A DNA stretch of 64,000 nt from JAVVHH01 sp965199665. Lineage in GTDB: Bacteria > Pseudomonadota > Alphaproteobacteria > Acetobacterales > Acetobacteraceae. The stretch is from assembly GCA_965199665.1 (NCBI GenBank), contig OZ241208.1, forward strand, positions 248,001 to 312,000. The letters run 5' to 3'. The notes under the pieces are model-generated. The model was not told where the DNA came from and did no database searches. It was given only the letters and a program-made list of their open reading frames with translations. Position 1 is the stretch's first letter; each line of letters starts with the position of its first letter. Below are positions 7,761 through 15,182 of the stretch, one piece after another. The translations under genes and the position numbers were made by a program.

Positions 7761-8484
7761 ACGACTTGAAGACGAGGAAGAACACGAACAGGAACAACAC
7801 GATGCCGATCGAGGCGACCCGGGGTAGGCCGAACGGCTCGGCCGGGATCAGGTCGAGCAGGCTCAGCTTGGGCGCGGGCGGCACCACAGGGGCGCTGGCC
7901 GGGCGCTGCGTGCTGGCGGCGTCGCCGGTCAGCGCGGCGATGGCGCCGACAGGGCCATCGGCCATGACGGCGGCGGCAGTGTCGTCCACGACGGGGCGGG
8001 CGGGGGCGGCGGGCTGCGGCTGCCCGTCGGTGGCCGGCACGGCATCGGCGGCGAGGTGGGCGGAGAAGCGGTCGAAGAACAGCCCGGCCATCTGCTTGCT
8101 GGTCGCGTCGATCAAGCGGGCGCCGAGCTGGGCGATCTTGCCGCCGACCTGCGCATTGACGACGTATTTCAGCAGCGTGTCGTTGCCCTGGTCGGTCAGG
8201 CTGACGTTGGCGCCGCCCTTGGCGAAGCCGGCCACGCCGCCCTGACCCTCGCCGCTGATACGATACGAGTTGGGCGGGTCGAGATCCGTGAGCTGCACTT
8301 TGCCGCTGAAGCGGGCCGCGATCGGGCCGATCTTGATGGCGGCGGTGGCGCGCAGTTCGTCGTCGGCGGTCTTCTCGAGGCTCTCGCAACCGGGAATGCA
8401 GTCTTTCAGGACCGCCGGATCGTTCAGCGCATCCCACACGCGTTGCCGCGGAGCGGGAATCAGCCGCTCGCCTGTCATATCCAT
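7747..8484 (-). CDS. coxG: CoxG-like SRPBCC protein with C-terminal membrane anchor
   Basis: A 245-residue protein. Start taken at ATG 8484 (MDMTGER), where homology to the family begins; an ATG at 8541 would add an atypical Arg/Lys-rich leader. Residues 1-145 are the CoxG/SRPBCC lipid-binding-like fold with the conserved LKDCIPGCE (26-34). A Pro/Ala-rich linker follows, and residues about 222-245 form a single hydrophobic helix (IGIVLFLFVFFLVF) that would anchor it to the inner membrane. CoxG is thought to recruit CO dehydrogenase to the membrane. It is the first gene of the minus-strand operon and is divergent from prpB. Confidence 0.88.
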   Translation of the reverse strand: MDMTGERLIPAPRQRVWDALNDPAVLKDCIPGCESLEKTADDELRATAAIKIGPIAARFSGKVQLTDLDPPNSYRISGEGQGGVAGFAKGGANVSLTDQGNDTLLKYVVNAQVGGKIAQLGARLIDATSKQMAGLFFDRFSAHLAADAVPATDGQPQPAAPARPVVDDTAAAVMADGPVGAIAALTGDAASTQRPASAPVVPPAPKLSLLDLIPAEPFGLPRVASIGIVLFLFVFFLVFKSYVGL

Positions 8485-8601
8485 CGATTCCGCACTCCAA
8501 TCGGTCTTTGGACGTTTAGTGGCGGCCCGCCTGGGGTGCAACCTGCCGCCCGCGCTGGTAAAGCGGGTGCAGCGGACGCGTTCCGCGCAGGGGAGAGCCG
8601 A

Positions 8602-9525
8602 ATGACCTATCTCGTTGCCGCCGATTGTCCCACCGCCCCCGCAGGCGAGCGTTTCCGGGCCTTGGTCGAGGCAGGCGGGATCGTGCAGCTACCGGGTGCG
8701 CATAACGGCATGGCTGCGCTGCAGGCCAAGGCGGCGGGCTTCCCCGCGCTGTATCTCTCCGGCGCGGCAATGACGGCCAGCATGGGCCTGCCCGATCTCG
8801 GCATGATCACGGTCGACGAAGTCTGCTTCTTCGTCCGTCAGATCACGCGGGCGAGCGGGCTGCCGCTGCTGGTCGATGGCGATACCGGCTACGGCGAAGC
8901 GCTCAACGTCATGGCCATGGTGCGTTCATTCGAGGACGCCGGCGCTGCGGCGGTGCAGATCGAGGACCAGCTATTGCCCAAGAAGTGCGGTCACCTCAAC
9001 GACAAGAGGCTGGCCGACGTGCAGGACATGGCGACCAAGGTGGCCGCGGCGCGCAAGGCCCGGCGGCACCTATACATCATCGCGCGTACGGACGCCGCCG
9101 CCAGCGAAGGCATGGACGGCGCCGTGGCCCGGGCGCAGCGCTACATGGAGGCCGGCGCCGACGCGATCTTCCCCGAGGCGCTTAACACAGCCGAGATGTT
9201 CCGCGAGTTCGCCCGCCGGATGCCGGGCGTGCCGCTGCTGGCCAACATGACGGAGTTCGGCCGCACCCCGTTCTTCACCGCCGCCGAGTTCGAGGACATG
9301 GGGTACCGCATGGTGATCTGGCCGGTCAGCAGCCTGCGCGTCGCCAACAAAGCGCAGCAATCGCTGTATGCCGCCATTCGCGCCGATGGCGGCACGCAGA
9401 ACCAGGTTGATCGGATGCAGACCCGCGCCGAGCTGTACGCCACGATCGACTACGCCGGCTACGAAGCGCTCGACGCCAGCATCGTGGCCACCGTCATCCC
9501 GCAGGGCATGCCGCAGCGGAGCTAG
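8602..9525 (+). CDS. prpB: Methylisocitrate lyase (PrpB-like), isocitrate lyase/PEP mutase family
   Basis: A 307-residue protein from ATG 8602 with GGGGAG nine bases upstream. The ICL/PEPM fold is clear: DGDTGYG at 92-98 (Mg site) and the active-site loop KKCGHL at 127-132 (Cys129), followed by IARTDA and FPEAL. K-[KR]-C-G-H is characteristic of isocitrate/methylisocitrate lyases, so the likely reaction is cleavage of 2-methylisocitrate to pyruvate and succinate in propionate catabolism. No prpC or prpD is nearby, so another 2,3-dicarboxylate substrate is possible. It converges on the PadR gene, with one base between the stops. Confidence 0.82.
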   Translation: MTYLVAADCPTAPAGERFRALVEAGGIVQLPGAHNGMAALQAKAAGFPALYLSGAAMTASMGLPDLGMITVDEVCFFVRQITRASGLPLLVDGDTGYGEALNVMAMVRSFEDAGAAAVQIEDQLLPKKCGHLNDKRLADVQDMATKVAAARKARRHLYIIARTDAAASEGMDGAVARAQRYMEAGADAIFPEALNTAEMFREFARRMPGVPLLANMTEFGRTPFFTAAEFEDMGYRMVIWPVSSLRVANKAQQSLYAAIRADGGTQNQVDRMQTRAELYATIDYAGYEALDASIVATVIPQGMPQRS

Positions 9526-9526
9526 C

Positions 9527-10081
9527 TCAGCTCCGCTCGACGGCCAGGGCGGCCGCGTCGAGCGCGCTGGCGATGGCGGCGATTTGCTCGTCCAAGAGCG
9601 GGCCGCGACGGGTGCGCAGACGCAGGGCGACGCGGAGGTTCTCCGAAGCGCGCACGATGGGCGGGGCCAAGCCGTCGCCGGCTGCGCGGACTGCGTCGTC
9701 CATACGGGCGAGCAATGCGTCCAAGGCCGGGCGGCTGGCGTCCAGCAGGGCGCGGCCGGCTTCCGTGATGCTGTGGAGCTTCTTGCCGCCGTCCGGCGCG
9801 ACAGTGACGTGGCCGAGCTCCTCCAGCAGGGTGAGCGTCGGGTAGATCACGCCGGGGCTTGGGGAATAGGTACCGGCGACGCGGTCCTCGATGGCCTTGA
9901 TGATCTCGTAGCCGTGCCGCGGCTTCTCGGCGACGAGCTGCAGCACGACGAGGCGGAGGTCGCCCTGGGCGAAGAAGCGGCCGAGGCTGGCGCGCCCGCG
10001 TCCGCGTCCATGCTCGCGCGGGTGGTGGTGCCGGTCGTGGCCGGCGGGGGAATGATGGTCGTCGTCGTGGTGTCGATGCAT
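9527..10081 (-). CDS. yqjI: PadR-family regulator with His-rich N-terminus (YqjI-like)
   Basis: A 184-residue protein. Residues 1-28 carry ten or more His residues (MHRHHDDDHH, GHDRHHHPREHG), then a winged-helix PadR domain: LRLVVLQLVAE, HGYEIIKAIED, SPSPGVIYPTL, EELGHVTV. The order and motifs match E. coli YqjI, a nickel-responsive repressor linked to iron homeostasis, whose His-rich leader helps sense metal. Here no siderophore-reductase gene is adjacent. A perfect dyad lies 8 bases before the start codon, suggesting autorepression. Confidence 0.88.
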   Translation of the reverse strand: MHRHHDDDHHSPAGHDRHHHPREHGRGRGRASLGRFFAQGDLRLVVLQLVAEKPRHGYEIIKAIEDRVAGTYSPSPGVIYPTLTLLEELGHVTVAPDGGKKLHSITEAGRALLDASRPALDALLARMDDAVRAAGDGLAPPIVRASENLRVALRLRTRRGPLLDEQIAAIASALDAAALAVERS

Positions 10082-10088
10082 CTTCGTT

Positions 10089-10107
10089 AGCTATATCGAA
10101 GATAGCT
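10089..10107. promoter_or_regulatory. Dyad operator upstream of the PadR gene
   Basis: AGCTAT at 10089-10094 and ATAGCT at 10102-10107 form a perfect inverted repeat with a 7-base spacer (ATCGAAG). It occupies most of the 30-base gap between the PadR start codon and the end of the MBL-fold gene. PadR proteins bind dyads of this kind as winged-helix dimers, so autorepression is the likely role. Confidence 0.6.
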
Positions 10108-10111
10108 CGGT

Positions 10112-11158
10112 TCAAGTGACGGCGCTGAAGCGGCCCTCCCGGCGGCGCAGGCGACCGGCGCGGCGGAGGTAGTTGACGTGGGCCAGCGCCTCGCTGAACG
10201 CGAAGCCCATCTGATGCGGATCCTCGATCGGGCGACGGAAGATGACCGGCATCAGCTCGACCACGTTGCGCGGCTGCACGCGGCAGGCGGCCTCGATGGC
10301 GTCGCAGCGGGCATGGTGATGCGCGGCGAGCTCGTCGATGCGGTCGTGCAGCCCGGTGAACGGCAGGTTGTGACCCGGCAGCACCAACGTGTCGGCCGGG
10401 ACGGCCGCGCGCAGAGCGGCGAGCGAGCGAAGATAGATGCCGAGCGGGTCGCCGTCCGGATCATGCGCGTCCACGCTGATGTTGGGCGAGATGCGGGCCA
10501 GCACCTGGTCGGCGCAGAGCAGAAGTTTCCTTGGCAGGGCGTGCAGCATGGCCTGCTCCGGCGCATGGCCGCCCGCGGTCATCACGTTGTAGGGCGTGCC
10601 GTCGATCAGCAAGGTCTCGCCGGCGATGAGGCGGCGATAGGTACGGGGGAGCGGGGCGACCATCTTGAGATAGCGGTTGCCGAGCGTCAGCAGGCTGTCG
10701 GTGGTGCCGGCGTCCAGGCCGTGCTCGCGGTAGAAGCTGCGGTAGGGCTCCGAGTTCAGCGCCCCGGGGTCCAGAAGCAGGACCAAGCTGGTGAGGTATT
10801 CCGTGGTCGGCATCAGCACGGGCGCCCCCGTGCGCTCGGCGAGCCAACCCGCCATGCCGGCGTGATCGGGATGGTAGTGCGAGACGACGATGCGGGTGAC
10901 CGGCCGGCCGGCGAGCGGCCCCGCCAGCAGCGCCGTCCAGCGTGCGCAGGTCGGGTCGTCGAAGATGCCGGTGTCGACGACGACCCAGCCGGCCTCGTCG
11001 CGCAGGGCGTAAACGTTGACGTGGTCGAGGCGGAACGGCAGCGGCAGCCGGATCCACAGCAAGCCCGGCGCCACCTCGATCGATTGACCGTCCGCGGGTG
11101 GGGTCTCGAACGGATGGTGCAGCGTGGAAGCGGACGCAGGGGCGGAAGCGTGGGACAT
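10112..11158 (-). CDS. MBL-fold metallo-hydrolase
   Basis: A 348-residue protein if started at ATG 11158; an in-frame ATG at 11236 with an AAGG site would add 26 low-complexity residues, so the start is uncertain. The metallo-beta-lactamase metal motif is HYHPDH (His94, His96, Asp98, His99), with DTGIFDD before it, GGHAPEQ and LPGHN later, and a helical C-terminal domain. This architecture (family members near 340-350 residues) is common among glyoxalase II-like thioesterases/hydrolases in proteobacteria; the substrate is unknown. The PadR gene and its operator lie immediately downstream, so PadR control of this gene is not evident. Confidence 0.85.
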   Translation of the reverse strand: MSHASAPASASTLHHPFETPPADGQSIEVAPGLLWIRLPLPFRLDHVNVYALRDEAGWVVVDTGIFDDPTCARWTALLAGPLAGRPVTRIVVSHYHPDHAGMAGWLAERTGAPVLMPTTEYLTSLVLLLDPGALNSEPYRSFYREHGLDAGTTDSLLTLGNRYLKMVAPLPRTYRRLIAGETLLIDGTPYNVMTAGGHAPEQAMLHALPRKLLLCADQVLARISPNISVDAHDPDGDPLGIYLRSLAALRAAVPADTLVLPGHNLPFTGLHDRIDELAAHHHARCDAIEAACRVQPRNVVELMPVIFRRPIEDPHQMGFAFSEALAHVNYLRRAGRLRRREGRFSAVT

Positions 11159-11374
11159 GCCCGTGCCTAGATCATTTGGCGGCCCGGTGGAAACCGTCGG
11201 TCGGGGCAGGGCGTCGTTGCCGAGGGTGGGCTTCATCTCCCGCCTTTGCCGCAGTAGACAAGCTGGACCGGTTCAGGCGGGTTTCTCCCTCGGCAATCTG
11301 CAGGTTAGAGCAATACCTCCGAGTCGATTGGCTCGAGAAACGCCGTGGCGGGCCAGAGGGAATTGGCTGCCGGG
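11159..11374. other. Intergenic region between the MBL gene and the tad genes
   Basis: 216 bases between the end of the tad genes (11375) and the preferred MBL start. It would carry the MBL promoter on the minus strand. CGAGTCGATTGGCTCGAG (11321-11338) is an imperfect palindrome (CGAG...CTCG). I see no gene. Confidence 0.35.
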
Positions 11375-12034
11375 TCAGGCGGCATAGCTGCAGCTGATGT
11401 TGCCGATCGAGAACGAATTCTTGGTTTTGGAACTCGTGGGTGGGTTCGGCACGTAATTCGCTGCACCCGTGGTCGGTCCAACGTAGGTCGAAATGCGGGG
11501 CAGCGCGTAGGCCGTGCCGGTCATGGTCTGCGCGGTTTTCAGCAGGAAGCGGGCCGGCGCCGTGTAGGTGTACTGCGTCTCCACCAAGATGTAGCTGGTG
11601 TTCGCGCCCAACGAGCCAAGGGTCAGGAGTTTGGGCGGGCTCGTGTCCGCGTACCCGGACGAGATCGTCGTTAGTGCCTGCGTCGGCGTCATGCCTTGGC
11701 CGCAGCTCCAATACACGCTCGTGTTTCCTTGCCCATCGGAGAAGATGTTGGAAACGCGCAAGTTCAGGCCGGTGGGGGAGAACGGGGCCATCACATCGGC
11801 CCCAGCGGCAAAATAGGTGATGACGTCCGACGCTCCCACCGTCGTGGACAGGCTCACCAGGTCGGCCATCGATTGCGTCGCGGCCGCGACCTTGAACTTG
11901 ACCATCAGGGTTGGCGCGATGTCGCAGATGCCGAGCAGCATCAGGGTGAGGACCGGGGCGGTAATAGCGAACTCGACCGTGGCCGTGCCCGACCGGCCGA
12001 GCCGCCGGGCCGAGAGGTCAACAGCCTTTGCCAT
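11375..12034 (-). CDS. TadE-family pseudopilin-like protein
   Basis: A 219-residue protein with the TadE-like N-terminus: a short Arg-rich lead, then GTATVEFAITAPVLTLMLLG, containing the conserved Glu inside the hydrophobic helix. The remainder is an extracytoplasmic domain rich in Ser and Thr, with two Cys (CGQGM and near the C-terminus NISCSYAA). TadE/TadF proteins are minor pseudopilins matured by the TadV prepilin peptidase in Flp/Tad pilus systems. It overlaps the preceding TadE-like gene by 17 bases and is the last of three tad genes. No tadABC or flp gene lies in the window. Confidence 0.82.
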   Translation of the reverse strand: MAKAVDLSARRLGRSGTATVEFAITAPVLTLMLLGICDIAPTLMVKFKVAAATQSMADLVSLSTTVGASDVITYFAAGADVMAPFSPTGLNLRVSNIFSDGQGNTSVYWSCGQGMTPTQALTTISSGYADTSPPKLLTLGSLGANTSYILVETQYTYTAPARFLLKTAQTMTGTAYALPRISTYVGPTTGAANYVPNPPTSSKTKNSFSIGNISCSYAA

Positions 12035-12638
12035 AATTCGCCCCCGACGAGTTCTGCTCGATCTTGAACACTTCCGAGGAGGTGAGGACGTAGTAGTTCC
12101 CGGTCGTCGAGGTCGCGCCCGTCTGATAGGTACGTGCGTTCACCAGCGCTTGGGTCAGCAACGGTGTCGCGAGCGGCCATAGGTAGAAGGTGCGGAACTG
12201 CACGACGGAGCCGCTGGAGCCGGAGTAGTAGCAGAGCGACGCGTTGTTGAAGGTGCCGCCACTGTTTGGATTGGGGGCGGATTGATTGGCGAAATCGTTC
12301 TGCGTCCGGATATCGACTTGGAGCTGCGCGAGGCAGGTCGCGGTGGGAACCATTTGCACCTGGGCGCAGATCGCCTTCTTGAAATCGGACAAGGTCAACG
12401 AAACGCCGGAACTCGTGCTCGCCGAGGAGCCAGGCGCCATGATGCCGCCCGTGCGGATCTGGCGAGCGAGCGCCATGGTCGCGTTGGAGAGATTGATGTT
12501 GGCCACGAAGATCATGCCGATCTCGATGGTGGCGAACAGCATGAAGATGAACGGTGCGGCGATGATCGCGAACTCGACCGCGGCCGCGCCGCGGCGGCAA
12601 ACGACGGCTTGTCGGATGTGAGAGATGAGGGCGTTCAT
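12018..12638 (-). CDS. TadE/TadG-family pseudopilin-like protein
   Basis: A 206-residue protein starting at ATG 12638 (MNALISHIRQ); an upstream in-frame ATG at 12725 would reach far into the TadG-like gene and is not favoured. The N-terminal signature is RRGAAAVEFAIIAAPFIFM, with the pseudopilin Glu in the hydrophobic stretch. The periplasmic part contains Cys pairs (CAQVQ, CLAQ). It is seven bases downstream of the TadG-like gene, so the three tad genes form one operon. Confidence 0.85.
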   Translation of the reverse strand: MNALISHIRQAVVCRRGAAAVEFAIIAAPFIFMLFATIEIGMIFVANINLSNATMALARQIRTGGIMAPGSSASTSSGVSLTLSDFKKAICAQVQMVPTATCLAQLQVDIRTQNDFANQSAPNPNSGGTFNNASLCYYSGSSGSVVQFRTFYLWPLATPLLTQALVNARTYQTGATSTTGNYYVLTSSEVFKIEQNSSGANYGKGC

Positions 12639-12645
12639 TGGTCCA

Positions 12646-14040
12646 TTACTGCGTGATGCGTGCAGACGATGGCTGCGTCCGGGCAAACAGGGCCTGCATG
12701 GCAGCGACGATATCGGGACCATCACTGGCCTCGAAGAAAAAATCCGAAGTCGTAGCGCAGTTGATCAAATTAGGTTGGATCTGGTCCTTGAACGGGTAAA
12801 CCAGATTTTTATAGTCCTGCTGTAAAACACCTGAATCTTGATCGTTATTGTTCCAGATCGGATTGTAGGTGGTGTAGACGACACCAACCGTGCCCTTATT
12901 CTTCAAGATGGCGCAGTCGGACGGGTTCACCGGCCCCGTGCAATGGCCGGAGGTGCAAGAGCCTTTCACGTCCGTTACACCGTCTGTGACGAGAAGAAAG
13001 TAGTTCAACGGAGATGTCGAGCTGGCGCCGCTGCCGTTTGTCGTCACTTTGTTCGTTGCGAGCCATTGATTGAAAGCGGCGAGTTCGTTGGGGATGTCCG
13101 TGTCGCCAGTGCCGCCTGCAACGTTATTCCCGAGGTCGATGGTGGCTGCCGCGTTCTGCAATGACGTATAATCGTTCGAGAGAGAAGACACGATTCGGTA
13201 ATTCAAGTTGGTGGTGGGGTCGGCCTGAAGCGTAATCAGTGCGAAATTGATGTTCTTGGTCGCGCTGGCGATGGTCTGTGCCTGAGCAATAATGCTTTTG
13301 ACAGCCGTCACGGCTGCGTCAATGCGTAGCTCGATTCCATTGTTATGAGCCAGAACCTCGTTGATTTGAGGCTGAAGATTATTCTGATCGGACGCTTTCG
13401 GCGCTCTAACATGGCATGCAAACACGCAACCGACCTGATTGTTGGAGCCGTTCTTTGTGTTGACTACCAAGTTGTACAGAGTGTTCATGTTGGCTTGGGT
13501 CGATGCGATGCCCATGGACTGCGAGGTGTCCACCAGGATGTAGTAATTCACGTAGGTCAGCGGCTTGGCGGTGGTTTTGGCGATGCCCTTGAGCGGCATG
13601 GTTTTGATGCCGATGAAATTACTGAAGGTGGTCGGCGCGTTGTAGCTATAGGTGCCCGTCGCGATCACGCCGTTCGACCCGTCCGACACGACCGTCAAGT
13701 TGAACGTCACGCCTGTGAGCGACAGGCCCGCGATGTTGGCATTGAAATAATTCACGCCGTAGGTCTGTAGATCCGCCAGCTTGCTATAGCCGCCCACGGC
13801 GGTGGCCGCCGTTTGCGACACCGAGCCCAGCGTCGCGGCGTCCGTCGCGCGGGCGAGGCACTGGTTGATGTAGGACGCGTAGCCGTAATCGGCGCCGAAT
13901 CCGATGATCATGATCAGGACGGGCGCGCAAACGGCGGTGATGAGCGCGACCGCGCCCCGCTGTCCCAAGCGGAGCACGCGCAAGGCGCGGGACGCGACGC
14001 GGCGGAGCGGGCTGGGGGCCCGGGCGGCGGGACGATTCAT
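12646..14040 (-). CDS. tadG: TadG-like pilus-assembly protein with VWA domain
   Basis: A 464-residue protein. Residues about 29-52 form the TadG-type N-terminal helix (GAVALITAVCAPVLIMIIGF). A VWA domain follows, with the metal motif DTSQS at 171-175, a Cys pair (CVFACH) and later GTGDTDIP and FLLVTDGVTDV. TadG-like proteins are surface-associated parts of Tad pili. The 3' half is unusually A+T-rich for this window: 12781-12840 has 25 G+C of 60 and 13321-13380 has 26 of 60, against about two thirds elsewhere. First gene of the tad operon, divergent from a small unknown gene. Confidence 0.85.
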   Translation of the reverse strand: MNRPAARAPSPLRRVASRALRVLRLGQRGAVALITAVCAPVLIMIIGFGADYGYASYINQCLARATDAATLGSVSQTAATAVGGYSKLADLQTYGVNYFNANIAGLSLTGVTFNLTVVSDGSNGVIATGTYSYNAPTTFSNFIGIKTMPLKGIAKTTAKPLTYVNYYILVDTSQSMGIASTQANMNTLYNLVVNTKNGSNNQVGCVFACHVRAPKASDQNNLQPQINEVLAHNNGIELRIDAAVTAVKSIIAQAQTIASATKNINFALITLQADPTTNLNYRIVSSLSNDYTSLQNAAATIDLGNNVAGGTGDTDIPNELAAFNQWLATNKVTTNGSGASSTSPLNYFLLVTDGVTDVKGSCTSGHCTGPVNPSDCAILKNKGTVGVVYTTYNPIWNNNDQDSGVLQQDYKNLVYPFKDQIQPNLINCATTSDFFFEASDGPDIVAAMQALFARTQPSSARITQ

Positions 14041-14140
14041 GGTCGTATTGTGCGCGGGAATGGTTAGGGGGAGGTTAAGCCCGGCCCCGCCGGCATGCCC
14101 CTTGCGGCTATGTTGCAGCGCGGCGTATGGTTTCGGAACG

Positions 14141-14350
14141 ATGACAACGAAACCGACTTTCCAGGCGGAAGAGCCGCGGATCGAGGCGGCTCTGGTCTAT
14201 CGCGACGACGCCATCGACAATCGCTGGTTGGTCGGCGCACCGCTCAACGAACCCGCCGGCGAAGAAGCCTTCAATGGGCCCAATGCGTGCCGCAACGCGT
14301 TGGAGTTCGCCTATCGGCGCTACGGTTCCGCCCGGCTGTTCACCGGCTGA
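14141..14350 (+). CDS. Small hypothetical protein
   Basis: A 69-residue frame from ATG 14141, with GGAACG just upstream. The sequence is acidic and aromatic (DRxxGR-free), with RDDAIDNRWLVGAPLNEPAG and a conserved-looking C-terminus NALEFAYRRYGSARLF. It resembles short hypothetical proteins of alphaproteobacteria, but I cannot name a family. The 3' end overlaps the convergent ChaC gene by 31 bases. It is divergent from the tadG gene with 100 bases between the starts. Function unknown. Confidence 0.5.
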   Translation: MTTKPTFQAEEPRIEAALVYRDDAIDNRWLVGAPLNEPAGEEAFNGPNACRNALEFAYRRYGSARLFTG

Positions 14351-15036
14351 ACCGCCGCCGCCACGTCGTCGGCGAGCTGCTCGATGGCGCGGTCGCGAAT
14401 GCCGAGCGCACGCAGGCCGTCGCGGGTCTGGAACAGGTATTCGGCCGAGCTGCCCAGCGCGCCGCGGGCGCGAGCTAGGCGATCGACCAACTCCGCCCGG
14501 GTTAGCGTTCCAGCATATTGCGGCGCATCGCGGCGGATGGTGAAGGCGATCGCGTAGCCGAACGGCACCCCGGCCGCGTCGCGCACGCGAACCCAGCGTG
14601 GAGAATAGCTCCCGGCGATCATCTCCCGCTTCCACAGCAGCGTCAGCTCGGCCTCCACCGCCGCGTCGGCCAGGCGGAAGGCGGCGCCGGCGCAGGCCCC
14701 GCCGCGATCCAGGCCCAGGACCAGCCCCGGTAGCTCGAGCGAGCCCCGCCCGGCCGCGGTGGACAGGCAGAAGCGGCGGTGCCAGCCATGAAGCCGGGCG
14801 TAGCGTCGCTCGACGTAGTCGATTGCCGGATTCCAGATCAGCGAGCCATACGCGAATACCCAGACGTCGCTCGCCGCCGGCGGCCGCGCCGCCAGCACAT
14901 CGGCCAGCGACTGCGCGCGTTCGGCCTCCGTCAGCAGGGTGAGGTGCGCCAGGTCGGCGCCGAGCAAGCGGTCGAACTGCCCGTCGGCCAGCATGGCGCG
15001 GGTCAGGACCTGTGGCGGGGGAGGGCAGATGGTCAT
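14320..15036 (-). CDS. chaC: Glutathione-specific gamma-glutamylcyclotransferase (ChaC)
   Basis: A 238-residue cytosolic enzyme of the ChaC family, which cleaves glutathione to 5-oxoproline and Cys-Gly. The substrate-binding signature is VWVFAYGSLIWNP (YGSL at 63-66); LHGWHRRFCL and the acidic KREMIAGSY, likely containing the catalytic Glu, follow. Length is usual for the bacterial family. It is convergent with the small gene at 14141 and divergent from tkt. Confidence 0.9.
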   Translation of the reverse strand: MTICPPPPQVLTRAMLADGQFDRLLGADLAHLTLLTEAERAQSLADVLAARPPAASDVWVFAYGSLIWNPAIDYVERRYARLHGWHRRFCLSTAAGRGSLELPGLVLGLDRGGACAGAAFRLADAAVEAELTLLWKREMIAGSYSPRWVRVRDAAGVPFGYAIAFTIRRDAPQYAGTLTRAELVDRLARARGALGSSAEYLFQTRDGLRALGIRDRAIEQLADDVAAAVQPVNSRAEP

Positions 15037-15182
15037 TCGATGACTATTCGCACGTGCGGCAGAACTCCGTCACCTTTCCACTCGTTGCACGCGGACTGGT
15101 TCCGGCGCAGTGTCCGGGCTGTCACAAGACGCGTCCGCGGGCCCCCTCCGAAGCGCTCGGGGCGCCGCCGAGGGGTAAGATC

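Noticed and set aside
12639..12725. Longer N-terminus for the first TadE-like gene
   Set aside because: It would add a Cys/Pro/Arg-rich leader overlapping the TadG gene; the start at 12638 gives a normal TadE N-terminus.
13904..14140. Extended N-terminus for the small gene before chaC
   Set aside because: The extension runs antisense to tadG and has no family-like sequence; ATG 14141 has a ribosome binding site.
15120..15126. TGTCACA upstream of tkt
   Set aside because: The spacing to CGTC is only five bases, so it does not match the ECF41 promoter layout.
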